A DNA stretch of 17,010 bases. Origin: Firmicutes bacterium UBA3936. GTDB lineage: Bacteria; Bacillota; Dethiobacteria; Dethiobacterales; Dethiobacteraceae. Made by a program: the position numbers and the translations under genes. This document shows positions 6,786 to 13,775 of the stretch, piece after piece (the first letter of the stretch is position 1; the number at the start of each line of letters is the position of its first letter). The stretch is from positions 1-17,010 of the forward strand of contig DGEC01000025.1 of NCBI GenBank assembly GCA_002385745.1. The letters run 5' to 3'. A model generated the notes under the pieces. That model had not been told where the DNA came from and searched no databases. It saw only the letters and a list, made by a program, of their open reading frames with translations.

Positions 6786-9633
6786 ATCTTCCACAGCACT
6801 TTTTATATTTTTTACCGCTGCCGCATGGGCAGGGGTCATTGCGCCCGACTTTTTTAGTGCTAACCGCCGGCTTGCGCGCAGCGGCCTGTTCGCCGCCGGG
6901 AGCCGTATCATGGGCAATGGCTACCGCCCGGCGCTGCGGCGGCTCAACAAGCCTGATCCGGAACAGCATACCGACCGATTCTTCCTGTATTTCCTCAATC
7001 ATCCGGTCAAACATGTTTTTAGCTTCGTACTTGTATTCCACCAAAGGGTTGCGCTGGCCATAGACCTGCAGGCCAATTTCATGACGCAGCAAATCCATGG
7101 CATCAATGTGTACCATCCACTTGCTGTCAACAGCCCGCAAGACAACGGCCCTCTCAACTTCCCGCATTTTTTCGCCCAGTTGCGCTTCGCGCTCTTCATA
7201 GACAGACACAACATTACTGAAAAGAGTTTCTTTAATTTCCTCCCTGCTTAAATTCTGCAATTCACTCTCCGGCGGGACGTGCGGCAGCATAAAGAATCTT
7301 TTGGCCCATTTCAGCAAACCGGGCAAATCCCATTCTTCCGGAAAGTTTTCATCCCTTGCATAGATATTCAGTTTATCCGCCAGTATTTCATCTATCCAAT
7401 CCAGCACATTTTCACGCAGGTTTTCCCCTTCCAGCACACGGCGGCGCTGGCTGTAGATAATTTCTCTTTGCTCATTGATAACGTTGTCATATTCCAGGAT
7501 ATGCTTGCGCAACTCATAGTTGCGGTTTTCTACCTTCTTTTGGGCCGATTCAATGGCGCGGCTGATTAACGGGTGGTCAATGGGCGTATCTTCATCCAGG
7601 CCGAGTTTTTCCATTATGTTATAAATATTTTCGCCCCCGAAAAGGCGCATCAGGTCGTCTTCCAGGGAAATATAAAACTGGCTGGAACCGGGGTCCCCCT
7701 GCCGTCCCGACCGGCCGCGCAGCTGATTGTCAATTCTTCGCGCTTCATGTCTTTCCGTCCCCAGAACATGCAGGCCGCCTACCGAGAGCACCTTCTCCCG
7801 CTCGCGACTTGTCTCGGCCAGGTACTTCTTTTTCAGTTCCTCCGCAAAAGCCTTCGCCGCGGACTTGTCTTCGCTTGTCACATCATCCTTTGCCAGGTAC
7901 TCTTCCAGCCGGCAGCCATAAACGGAGTGGAACTCTTCCTCCACCAGAACTTCAGGATTTCCCCCCAGCAGAATATCCGTCCCCCGGCCTGCCATGTTGG
8001 TTGCAATCGTTACAGCGCCTAATCTCCCAGCCTGGGCAATAATTTTAGCTTCCCGTTCATGATGTTTGGCATTAAGCACCTCGTGTTTAATGCCCTTTTT
8101 CTGCAGCAGGCGGCTTAACTCCTCGGAAGTTTCAATGGATATGGTTCCCACAAGAATGGGCTGCCCGGCCCGGTGACGCCTTTCGATTTCTTCCACAACC
8201 CGGCGGAATTTACCCCGGGTTGTCTTATAAATCACATCGGGCAGGTCCTTGCGGATCATCGGTTTGTTTGTAGGAATAACAACCACATCCATGCCGTAAA
8301 TACCCTGGAATTCATTCTCCTCCGTGGCAGCCGTTCCGGTCATGCCGGCAAGTTTCTGGTACATGCGAAAATAGTTTTGAAAAGTAATGGACGCGAGAGT
8401 CATACTTTCCCTCGCCACCTGGACGTTCTCCTTGGCTTCAATAGCCTGGTGCAGCCCTTCACTGTAACGACGCCCAAACATCAGCCGGCCCGTAAATTCG
8501 TCCACAATAACAATTTGCCCGTCTTTAACCACATAATCCCTGTCGCGCTTCATCAGGTTATGGGCACGCAGGGCGTTTTCAATCTTTTTGCGCAGGATAT
8601 TCTTTCTTTCCAATTCTGCGTACTCTGTTTCCGTTACCCTTTCTATTTCCTCATAATTAATGCTTTCCTCGCCATAAAGCCCCTTTTCCCCAAGCAGCGC
8701 CTCAACCTCGTATTCCCCTTCCTCTGTCAGGACAATTGTTTTTGCCTTTTCATCAACGGTAAAATGCCTGTCAGGCTTCAGGCGGCGGACTGCCATGTCT
8801 ACCCGGGCGTAGTCGGCATGCTGCTGCTCGTCGTCTGTCATCTGTCCTGAAATAATCAGCGGAGTCCGGGCTTCATCAATCAAGATGCTGTCCACTTCGT
8901 CAATAATGGCATAATAAAGGGAGCGCTGCACCAAATCTTCTTTATAGTGCACCATATTGTCCCGCAAATAGTCAAATCCGAACTCATTGTTTGTTCCGTA
9001 GACAACATCCGAACTATACGCCTCGCGCCTCTCTTTCGGGGTTAAGCCGTGCACAATCAGGCCGACGGACAGCCCCAAAAATTCATAAACCGGCCCCATC
9101 CATTTCCTGTCCCGGGCGGCAAGGTAGTCGTTGACTGTAACAATATGCACACCGCGGCCTGTCAGGGCATTAAGATAGGCCGGCAGGGTAGCCACCAGCG
9201 TTTTCCCCTCACCGGTTTTCATTTCCGCTATGCGTCCCTGGTGCAGTACAATACCGCCCAGCAGCTGAACATCAAAATGACGCATCCCCAGAACACGCCG
9301 GCTGGCTTCCCGTACAACGGCAAAGGCTTCGGGCAAGATCTCCCACAGGGCCTCCTGCTCCGCCTTGAACAATTCCTTCTGCCGTTCCTTTAGTTCGCGG
9401 CGGGCATCCGGATCGGAGTACATGCGGGCTTCAGCCTCGGCAAACAGCCGCCGCTCAGCCTGCAGCCTATCCTCCAAAAAATCTCTAAACTTTTGTGTTT
9501 TTCCCCGCAGTTCCTCATCTGTCAGCTTTTCCATCTGACCGGCCAAACTGTTTATTTCATTGACCACCGGTTGTATTTTATTAATTTCCCGCTGATTAAC
9601 ATCACCAATCAGCCTGGCTATCAGCCGCCGCAT
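6784..9633 (-). CDS. secA: Preprotein translocase ATPase SecA
   Basis: A 949-residue motor that pushes preproteins through SecYEG. It has Walker A MKTGEGKT (138-145), the IIDEVDSILIDEART box of NBD1, the preprotein cross-linking domain, NBD2 with TNMAGRGTDI and the IDNQLRGRSGRQGDPG arginine-finger region, and a C-terminal zinc motif CPCGSGKKYKKCC for SecB/lipid contact. It is longer than B. subtilis SecA (841), partly because of a charged segment of about 37 extra residues before PEAFAVVREAS. The start at MRRLIARLIG has TGGAGG 7 bases upstream; the frame remains open to 9672 without a ribosome site. A promoter and a hairpin precede it; prfB follows. Confidence 0.97.
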   Translation of the reverse strand: MRRLIARLIGDVNQREINKIQPVVNEINSLAGQMEKLTDEELRGKTQKFRDFLEDRLQAERRLFAEAEARMYSDPDARRELKERQKELFKAEQEALWEILPEAFAVVREASRRVLGMRHFDVQLLGGIVLHQGRIAEMKTGEGKTLVATLPAYLNALTGRGVHIVTVNDYLAARDRKWMGPVYEFLGLSVGLIVHGLTPKERREAYSSDVVYGTNNEFGFDYLRDNMVHYKEDLVQRSLYYAIIDEVDSILIDEARTPLIISGQMTDDEQQHADYARVDMAVRRLKPDRHFTVDEKAKTIVLTEEGEYEVEALLGEKGLYGEESINYEEIERVTETEYAELERKNILRKKIENALRAHNLMKRDRDYVVKDGQIVIVDEFTGRLMFGRRYSEGLHQAIEAKENVQVARESMTLASITFQNYFRMYQKLAGMTGTAATEENEFQGIYGMDVVVIPTNKPMIRKDLPDVIYKTTRGKFRRVVEEIERRHRAGQPILVGTISIETSEELSRLLQKKGIKHEVLNAKHHEREAKIIAQAGRLGAVTIATNMAGRGTDILLGGNPEVLVEEEFHSVYGCRLEEYLAKDDVTSEDKSAAKAFAEELKKKYLAETSREREKVLSVGGLHVLGTERHEARRIDNQLRGRSGRQGDPGSSQFYISLEDDLMRLFGGENIYNIMEKLGLDEDTPIDHPLISRAIESAQKKVENRNYELRKHILEYDNVINEQREIIYSQRRRVLEGENLRENVLDWIDEILADKLNIYARDENFPEEWDLPGLLKWAKRFFMLPHVPPESELQNLSREEIKETLFSNVVSVYEEREAQLGEKMREVERAVVLRAVDSKWMVHIDAMDLLRHEIGLQVYGQRNPLVEYKYEAKNMFDRMIEEIQEESVGMLFRIRLVEPPQRRAVAIAHDTAPGGEQAAARKPAVSTKKVGRNDPCPCGSGKKYKKCCGR

Positions 9634-9670
9634 AGAAAAACCTCCATTTTCCCCAGTGTTAAAAGAAAGC

Positions 9671-9692
9671 AAAGGAACCGGGCGGTTCCTTT
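9671..9692 (-). other. Hairpin in the secA leader (possible attenuator or terminator)
   Basis: AAAGGAACCG (9671-9680) and CGGTTCCTTT (9683-9692) form a perfect 10-base inverted repeat; as RNA it is a 9-bp stem with a four-base loop. On the minus strand it is followed by TTTGCTTTCTTTT, a broken T tract. It lies 70 bases after the DUF5317 gene and 38 bases before secA, and inside the leader if the promoter at 9708-9736 is used. It could end upstream transcripts or attenuate secA. Confidence 0.7.
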
Positions 9693-9707
9693 TCAGAAGC
9701 CAAACTT

Positions 9708-9736
9708 ATTTTATCATTGATTACCGGCTGAAACAA
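9708..9736 (-). promoter_or_regulatory. Putative sigma-A promoter of secA
   Basis: On the minus strand TTGTTT (9731-9736) and TAAAAT (9708-9713) are exactly 17 bases apart, the -10 matching consensus at five of six positions. Transcription would begin near 9700, placing the 9671-9692 hairpin in a leader of about 65 bases. Confidence 0.5.
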
Positions 9737-9762
9737 GAAAAACGACAAAAAGACAAGTACCT

Positions 9763-10308
9763 TCAGCAGGCAGTTTCCTCTCCGGGAGGATTTTTTTCCC
9801 CGGAGAGCATTTTATGCTGGATGAAAATAAAGATTCCGCAGGTAATTAAAATATCCCCGATGCTTATCACCTGCCCCAGCGGCAGAAAAGGCAGGCGCAG
9901 GGGAATAACATCAGTTAAAAACCACAATTTTGTGTTTTCCGAAAGAAGTACATGGGTGCCGGCCGGGCTGCCTGCCAGTCCGGCCAGTTCAATGGCTCCG
10001 GCTGAAACGGGCATTGCCCCGCCGTTTGCCGCAATTGCCAGGAAATTAAGCGCCGTACCGCAGGTAAAGGTCTTAATGCCCGGCTGGGCCAAATTAAGTC
10101 CCAGTACGCAGAAAAACAGTATGTAAGCCGGAAACTGCAGCCATGCCAGTTCAATATCCCACTTGGCAAGCAAATCTATCGCGAGTCTGAGAGCCAAAGC
10201 CACCCATACCAGGGCCAGCCCCTTGATGCCGTGGTTTGCAAGCCCGGCCGGGCTGCCGCCGCGCAACCTGCCCACAATAACGGCCAAAACAACACCGAAA
10301 AGAATCAC
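9763..10308 (-). CDS. DUF5317 domain membrane protein
   Basis: A 181-residue small integral membrane protein with about four hydrophobic segments (roughly 1-13, 28-48, 58-75, 142-164). I recognise the DUF5317 pattern from NFLAIAANGGAMPV (88-101), ENTKLWFLTDVIPL (124-137) and GQVISIGDILI (145-155). The function is unknown. Its ATG overlaps the stop of the HD-GYP gene by four bases, so the two are translationally coupled and probably work together, for example as a membrane partner of the signalling enzyme; that is inference. No cytoplasmic catalytic domain is visible. Confidence 0.75.
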   Translation of the reverse strand: MILFGVVLAVIVGRLRGGSPAGLANHGIKGLALVWVALALRLAIDLLAKWDIELAWLQFPAYILFFCVLGLNLAQPGIKTFTCGTALNFLAIAANGGAMPVSAGAIELAGLAGSPAGTHVLLSENTKLWFLTDVIPLRLPFLPLGQVISIGDILITCGIFIFIQHKMLSGEKNPPGEETAC

Positions 10309-11558
10309 TTAATCTCCCCCCTGCGCCTGAGCACCCTGATAAAAGCATTGACGACTTCCTCGCAAAACTGGGTATTGGCGCAGCGAACCAGTTCTCGCGC
10401 CGCTTCCTCCTTGGTCATGGGGCGGCGGTAAACCCGTTCCGTGGTCATGGCATCAAAGGCATCGGCAACGCAGACAATCTTTGCCCCAAGGGATATTTTT
10501 TCTCCTGTCAACCCATCCGGGTAGCCCTTGCCGTCCACCCTTTCATGATGATGCCTGACAATATCCGCATGTTCCCCGATATATTTAATGTTTTCAATTA
10601 TCTCCGCTCCCACGGCGGCATGTTCCCGCACCATATTAAACTCGTCATCCGAAAGACGGCTTGGTTTGTTAAGAATTTGCTCCGGGATGCCGATTTTGCC
10701 GATATCATGCATCAGCGCCAGGTATTCCAGCTTCTCCAAAAAATCCTCCGGCAGGTGCATTTCCTGGCCGATTAAAACGGCGTATTTTGCTACCCGCTCC
10801 GAATGTCCGTGGGTATAGTGGTCCTTGGCGTCAATGGCCTTGGTCAGCGCCTTGATGGTGCTGGTATACTGGTTCCGCATGTCCATATACATAATGAAAG
10901 TATGCCTGGCCACCATCAAGGGGATGATCAGCAACAGGACACCGATAATTCCCACATTCAGGTATACTCCGGCAATTAAAAGGCCAAGCGGCAGGGTAGC
11001 AAGGTAGTTGGGAACACCCCAGCGAATATTGGTTGTCCAAACGCTGATGAAGGACTTCTTGCTGGCAAGAGATAATGCCGTCATAAAAAGAAACATATTA
11101 CACAAAAAAGAAACAGAAATACTGGCCAGTATGGGTAAAATATCACCCGGCAGACTGATGCTGCCAACCGTCCCGCCGCAGAGGATATAAACATGACCGG
11201 CAAAACCAACGGCCAAAACCATTTGCGACGTATTAAAAAGCATTTTATACCAGTAGTCTTCAAAATTTTTAAATAACTGGATATGAATTAAAGTGCTCAG
11301 ACAGGCCCAGGCCGCCGCTGCCGGGCCAAATAATATAATTAAGGCCAAATCAACGGCGCAGCTGACGGAAACAGCACCGTCCCCCTGCGGCAGGGGAATA
11401 TCCAACTGTTCAAGCAAAATGCGCAATAAAACAAAATAGATAAAATAAGAGAACACCAGTTCCCGCGGGGGCAGGTTAAAATGTAGGAAAATCAGTGCAG
11501 CAACGGCAACAGCAATAGTATAAAATCTGACCGCTAACGGCTCTTCCCGGAAAGACAC
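10305..11558 (-). CDS. Membrane HD-GYP domain phosphodiesterase
   Basis: A 417-residue protein with about six to seven membrane segments (residues 8-220), a short helical linker, and a C-terminal HD-GYP domain (about 235-410). Key residues are present: HD in ALMHDIGKIGIP (His284, Asp285, Lys288), the His cluster RHHHER (336-340) and DGKGYPDG (342-349), then ADAFDAMTTERVYR. HD-GYP enzymes hydrolyse cyclic di-GMP or related nucleotides; the intact GYP motif supports activity. The membrane part probably senses a signal but matches no sensor I can name. Translation starts at GTG with a strong AGGGGGGAG upstream. The 11580-11780 structured element ends about 20 bases before the start, so a leader may control it. 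Confidence 0.9.
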   Translation of the reverse strand: MSFREEPLAVRFYTIAVAVAALIFLHFNLPPRELVFSYFIYFVLLRILLEQLDIPLPQGDGAVSVSCAVDLALIILFGPAAAAWACLSTLIHIQLFKNFEDYWYKMLFNTSQMVLAVGFAGHVYILCGGTVGSISLPGDILPILASISVSFLCNMFLFMTALSLASKKSFISVWTTNIRWGVPNYLATLPLGLLIAGVYLNVGIIGVLLLIIPLMVARHTFIMYMDMRNQYTSTIKALTKAIDAKDHYTHGHSERVAKYAVLIGQEMHLPEDFLEKLEYLALMHDIGKIGIPEQILNKPSRLSDDEFNMVREHAAVGAEIIENIKYIGEHADIVRHHHERVDGKGYPDGLTGEKISLGAKIVCVADAFDAMTTERVYRRPMTKEEAARELVRCANTQFCEEVVNAFIRVLRRRGEIK

Positions 11559-11579
11559 ATCCGCTCCCCCCTAATTTAG

Positions 11580-11780
11580 AAAAAAGGACCGACTTAACTA
11601 TGCTTTTACATCCATTTCCAACTGGCACCACCGGCCAGCACGAGGGCTGCCAGTGCAATCAGAGCACGCAGGATTTTTGCCATTGATTAAGTCCCCCTTT
11701 ACGGTTATCTCTGCTGTGCTCCGCTCATAGACAGCAGGAAAACCGCTTCGCTCGGGGAAAGCTTGCGTCGGTCCTTTTTT
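11580..11780 (-). ncRNA. Candidate structured RNA / leader with nested helices
   Basis: A perfect 14-base inverted repeat, AAAAAAGGACCGAC (11580-11593) and GTCGGTCCTTTTTT (11767-11780), encloses 173 bases. Inside, on the minus strand, UCCCC (11754-11758) can pair with the GGGGA (11692-11696) of a ribosome site. CGGTT/AACCG (11702-11706, 11741-11745) and CTGCTGT/ACAGCAG (11711-11717, 11731-11737) stack within it. All helices nest, consistent with one folded transcript whose outer stem ends in T6 just before the HD-GYP gene. It contains the 25-codon frame at 11606-11683. No known riboswitch class was recognised. The 173-base interior is too long for an ordinary intrinsic terminator unless it folds compactly. 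Confidence 0.5.
11606..11683 (-). CDS. Predicted 25-residue membrane peptide
   Basis: The minus strand reads ATG to TAA for 25 residues: MAKILRALIA, then LAALVLAGG, then ASWKWM. A basic start, a run of about 16 hydrophobic residues and an aromatic/basic end form a single membrane helix. AAAGGGGG lies 9 bases before the ATG. I do not recognise a family. It lies inside the structured element at 11580-11780, and its ribosome site can pair with an upstream CCCC. It could be a small membrane partner of the HD-GYP protein, a leader peptide or a type I toxin-like peptide. Confidence 0.5.
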   Translation of the reverse strand: MAKILRALIALAALVLAGGASWKWM

Positions 11781-11798
11781 ATCTACAGGTGACAACAG

Positions 11799-12443
11799 CT
11801 AAAACTCAAAACGTACGCGCCTGTTAACGGCGCTGAGCATGGCCCTGACAACCGCTTCCTTTTCATCCTGGCGCACAAGGGCACTGCCAACCAAATGCTC
11901 TTCCGTTGAATTCTGGATAAAAATCAGGATTGTAGATACTACCAGTCGGTCGCCGAGAGGATAGGTGTCCACATCCTCAAGCAGCAGCCTGCAGTCCTGG
12001 GGGAGAAATTCATTAATCGCCTTCATAGTTGCCTCTGCAAACAGGCGTATGCTGTTGCGGCGCGAGTTAAGCCCGCTGCTGCGTCCCTGGCAGGTCCTGC
12101 TGGTTGAAGACAATTCAACCGTCGCTTCAAGCAGGCCGTTTTGCAAGGAATATGATATTCCCGTAAGTTTCAGGCGTTTTTCATCACCGTTCAACTTTTG
12201 TTCTTTATTTAATTGAACAACGGAAATCTTTTTGTGATCTATTTCAATATCATATTCCACTTTCAGCAGCGTCTCGACATCCCGGACAATCTGTTTGGCA
12301 TTGCGGCTGTCTTCCGCTAAAATATGTATTTCCTCTATATTTCCATCTTCTCCAAGCACAATATTGGCGGAAATAACAGCACGAATCTGCTTGATTAAAT
12401 TTTCACATTCAGTTACTTTTATCTTACTCTGGTTTTCTGCCAC
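11799..12443 (-). CDS. Conserved protein of unknown function
   Basis: A 214-residue soluble protein with no signal peptide or membrane segment. The N-terminal part (about 10-80) has a strand-helix-strand pattern around ANIVLGEDGNIEEIHILAED, KQIVRDVETLL and DHKKISVVQL. I have an impression of similar sequences in other Gram-positive genomes, without a known role. The C-terminal part (about 95-214) looks like a strand-helix-strand-strand-helix fold with SSGLNSRRNSIRLFAEAT and EDVDTYPLGDRLVVS. No catalytic motif is seen. It starts at GTG with AGGGGAAGG 5 bases upstream and has a sigma-H-like promoter about 90 bases before the start. It precedes the structured element and the HD-GYP gene. Confidence 0.8.
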   Translation of the reverse strand: MAENQSKIKVTECENLIKQIRAVISANIVLGEDGNIEEIHILAEDSRNAKQIVRDVETLLKVEYDIEIDHKKISVVQLNKEQKLNGDEKRLKLTGISYSLQNGLLEATVELSSTSRTCQGRSSGLNSRRNSIRLFAEATMKAINEFLPQDCRLLLEDVDTYPLGDRLVVSTILIFIQNSTEEHLVGSALVRQDEKEAVVRAMLSAVNRRVRFEF

Positions 12444-12529
12444 TTAAACCTTCCCCTCTCGTCTCCGCTCACTGCCTTTGGGCCCGCCGGACGGGTGATT
12501 ACCAATTATTTCAATAGCTCCTTGAATAT

Positions 12530-12556
12530 TTTCGACTTAATCCACAAAAATCCTTC
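12530..12556 (-). promoter_or_regulatory. Sigma-H-like promoter of the 214-residue gene
   Basis: On the minus strand GAAGGATTT (12548-12556) and GTCGAAA (12530-12536) are 11 bases apart, matching the sigma-H consensus RnAGGAwww-N11/12-RnnGAAT at all but the last base. The -10 also contains GTCGAA, the core of a Spo0A box, so control by Spo0A is an alternative reading. The leader would be about 80 bases. Confidence 0.5.
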
Positions 12557-12585
12557 CAAAAAAGAAGTAAATTACCGTTTTAAAT

Positions 12586-13680
12586 TTAGCAGGCGCATTC
12601 CGCAATCAAGGCAAAAATGCCGCCCGCTACCAGGGAGTGGCCGCCCAGAAGAACCGGTATGCCAGAGTGTACAGCCGCACGGGTGAACTCCCGGACAAAG
12701 GGATCTTGAATTTTCCCGTATTCGCCAAGGTCGGAATAAAAACGGTCGGCATCGCTGATCTCCCTTTTCCGGTGGGCAAACAGAACGCGGGAATCAATGA
12801 TTGCCGCAGCAACGGTTTTTGCCAGGCAGTTGAAAAATTTCTCCGGTCCCGCCTCCTCCAGCCAGTAGCCAAGCAGGGAGACCACTTCATTCCGTTCCAA
12901 TCGCCCCAGGGCTTTCATGCCGCGTTCTTCGGAAAAAACACGCAGCCGCACCTTGAAGTTCCGGTTGAGGCGGGCAATAACCGGCGCGCCGATACGCCCG
13001 ATGAGGGCAAGCTCCCTGTAGTCACCGCACAGCACTTCCTTTATCTTCTCGATATTCTGCGTGTCAAGATTCAGAGTATCCAAAAACCGGCGCAGGTGCG
13101 GACCGCCAAAGGGTGATGCTGCCATGACAAGCAAATCGGCCGGCGTGTCAATATCAAATTGTGTGCCTAATGTCAGGGGCAGCAGCACCTGTTCAAAACA
13201 GGCATCATAGCGCAGCAGCAGGGCAAGGGCGTTATCCGTAGCCGGCGGTTCATAGCGGAAAAGCACGGCAGCAGGATTAAAGGCAATCAAATCAGCCGAC
13301 TGCACATTATTGGTCACAAAGACGTCTTTTCTTTCCAATATCTGACGGCAGGCGTATGCCAGTTCCTCCGGCTGAATCAGGGGGACGGCGGCACCGCCCA
13401 GGCAAATCACCGCTTCCGGACGGTAACGTTCCACGATTTCCAGCAGGTGCCGGCCAAAATGGAAGGCGCCCGGCCGGATACTGTTTACTTCCACAATCAC
13501 CCTGCTGTCAGCCAAAGAAGCCAGTTCCTGCCGGTTGGTAGCTATAATAATCCGGTCTATTTCCGGCAGCTTTTTTAGCTTAGCAAGATTATCCTTGAGA
13601 GCGGCATGTCTTGCCTGTTGCAGCATTTCTTCCACCGGACTTTTTGCTTCACTGCCTTCAAAAATAATTGCATCGGGCAT
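12586..13680 (-). CDS. Nucleotidyltransferase-like (MobA/CofC-type fold) protein, role unknown
   Basis: A 364-residue soluble protein. Residues 1-200 resemble a GT-A nucleotidyltransferase: RIIIATN (44-50), VICLGGAAVPLIQPEEL (91-107, cf. the GDxPll.peel strand of MobA/CofC enzymes) and GTQFDIDTPADL (172-183, the conserved metal-site region). The usual N-terminal GGxSxRMG nucleotide loop is missing, replaced by EGSEAKSPVEEM, so activity is doubtful. Residues 210-364 form a second domain with GARxxARLN-like and GIPVLLGGHSLVAGG segments that I cannot assign; the protein ends ECAC. The start at MPDAIIF follows AAAGGA and fits the promoter; the frame continues to 13731 without a ribosome site. It lies between hpf and the 214-residue gene. 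Confidence 0.7.
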   Translation of the reverse strand: MPDAIIFEGSEAKSPVEEMLQQARHAALKDNLAKLKKLPEIDRIIIATNRQELASLADSRVIVEVNSIRPGAFHFGRHLLEIVERYRPEAVICLGGAAVPLIQPEELAYACRQILERKDVFVTNNVQSADLIAFNPAAVLFRYEPPATDNALALLLRYDACFEQVLLPLTLGTQFDIDTPADLLVMAASPFGGPHLRRFLDTLNLDTQNIEKIKEVLCGDYRELALIGRIGAPVIARLNRNFKVRLRVFSEERGMKALGRLERNEVVSLLGYWLEEAGPEKFFNCLAKTVAAAIIDSRVLFAHRKREISDADRFYSDLGEYGKIQDPFVREFTRAAVHSGIPVLLGGHSLVAGGIFALIAECAC

Positions 13681-13702
13681 ATCCACCACATCCTTTGCTA
13701 TT

Positions 13703-13731
13703 TGTATAACATTGAATATAAAATATTGCAA
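13703..13731 (-). promoter_or_regulatory. Putative sigma-A promoter of the nucleotidyltransferase-like gene
   Basis: On the minus strand TTGCAA (13726-13731) and TATACA (13703-13708) are 17 bases apart in AT-rich DNA, directly after the hpf terminator. An overlapping TTGGCA with TATTTT, also 17 apart, lies slightly upstream. Transcription would begin about 17 bases before MPDAIIF, which supports that start. Confidence 0.5.
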
Positions 13732-13749
13732 TACAGATTAGCTGCCAAT

Positions 13750-13775
13750 AAAAAAACCGGCAAAGCCGGCTTTTT
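13750..13775 (-). terminator. Intrinsic terminator of hpf
   Basis: On the minus strand AAAAAGCCGGC, a TTT loop and GCCGGTTTTTT form an 11-bp stem with one G-U pair followed directly by T's. It overlaps the hpf stop codon (13774-13776). Confidence 0.88.

Noticed and set aside
11684..11798. c-di-GMP-I (GEMM) riboswitch before the HD-GYP gene
   Set aside because: A GACGCAAGC string is present, but the second conserved part (CAGCC..GGuUgCC type) and the paired helices are absent.
13681..13731. Upstream TTG start (MQYFIFNV...) for the nucleotidyltransferase-like gene
   Set aside because: There is no ribosome site, and the TTG is part of the likely promoter -35.
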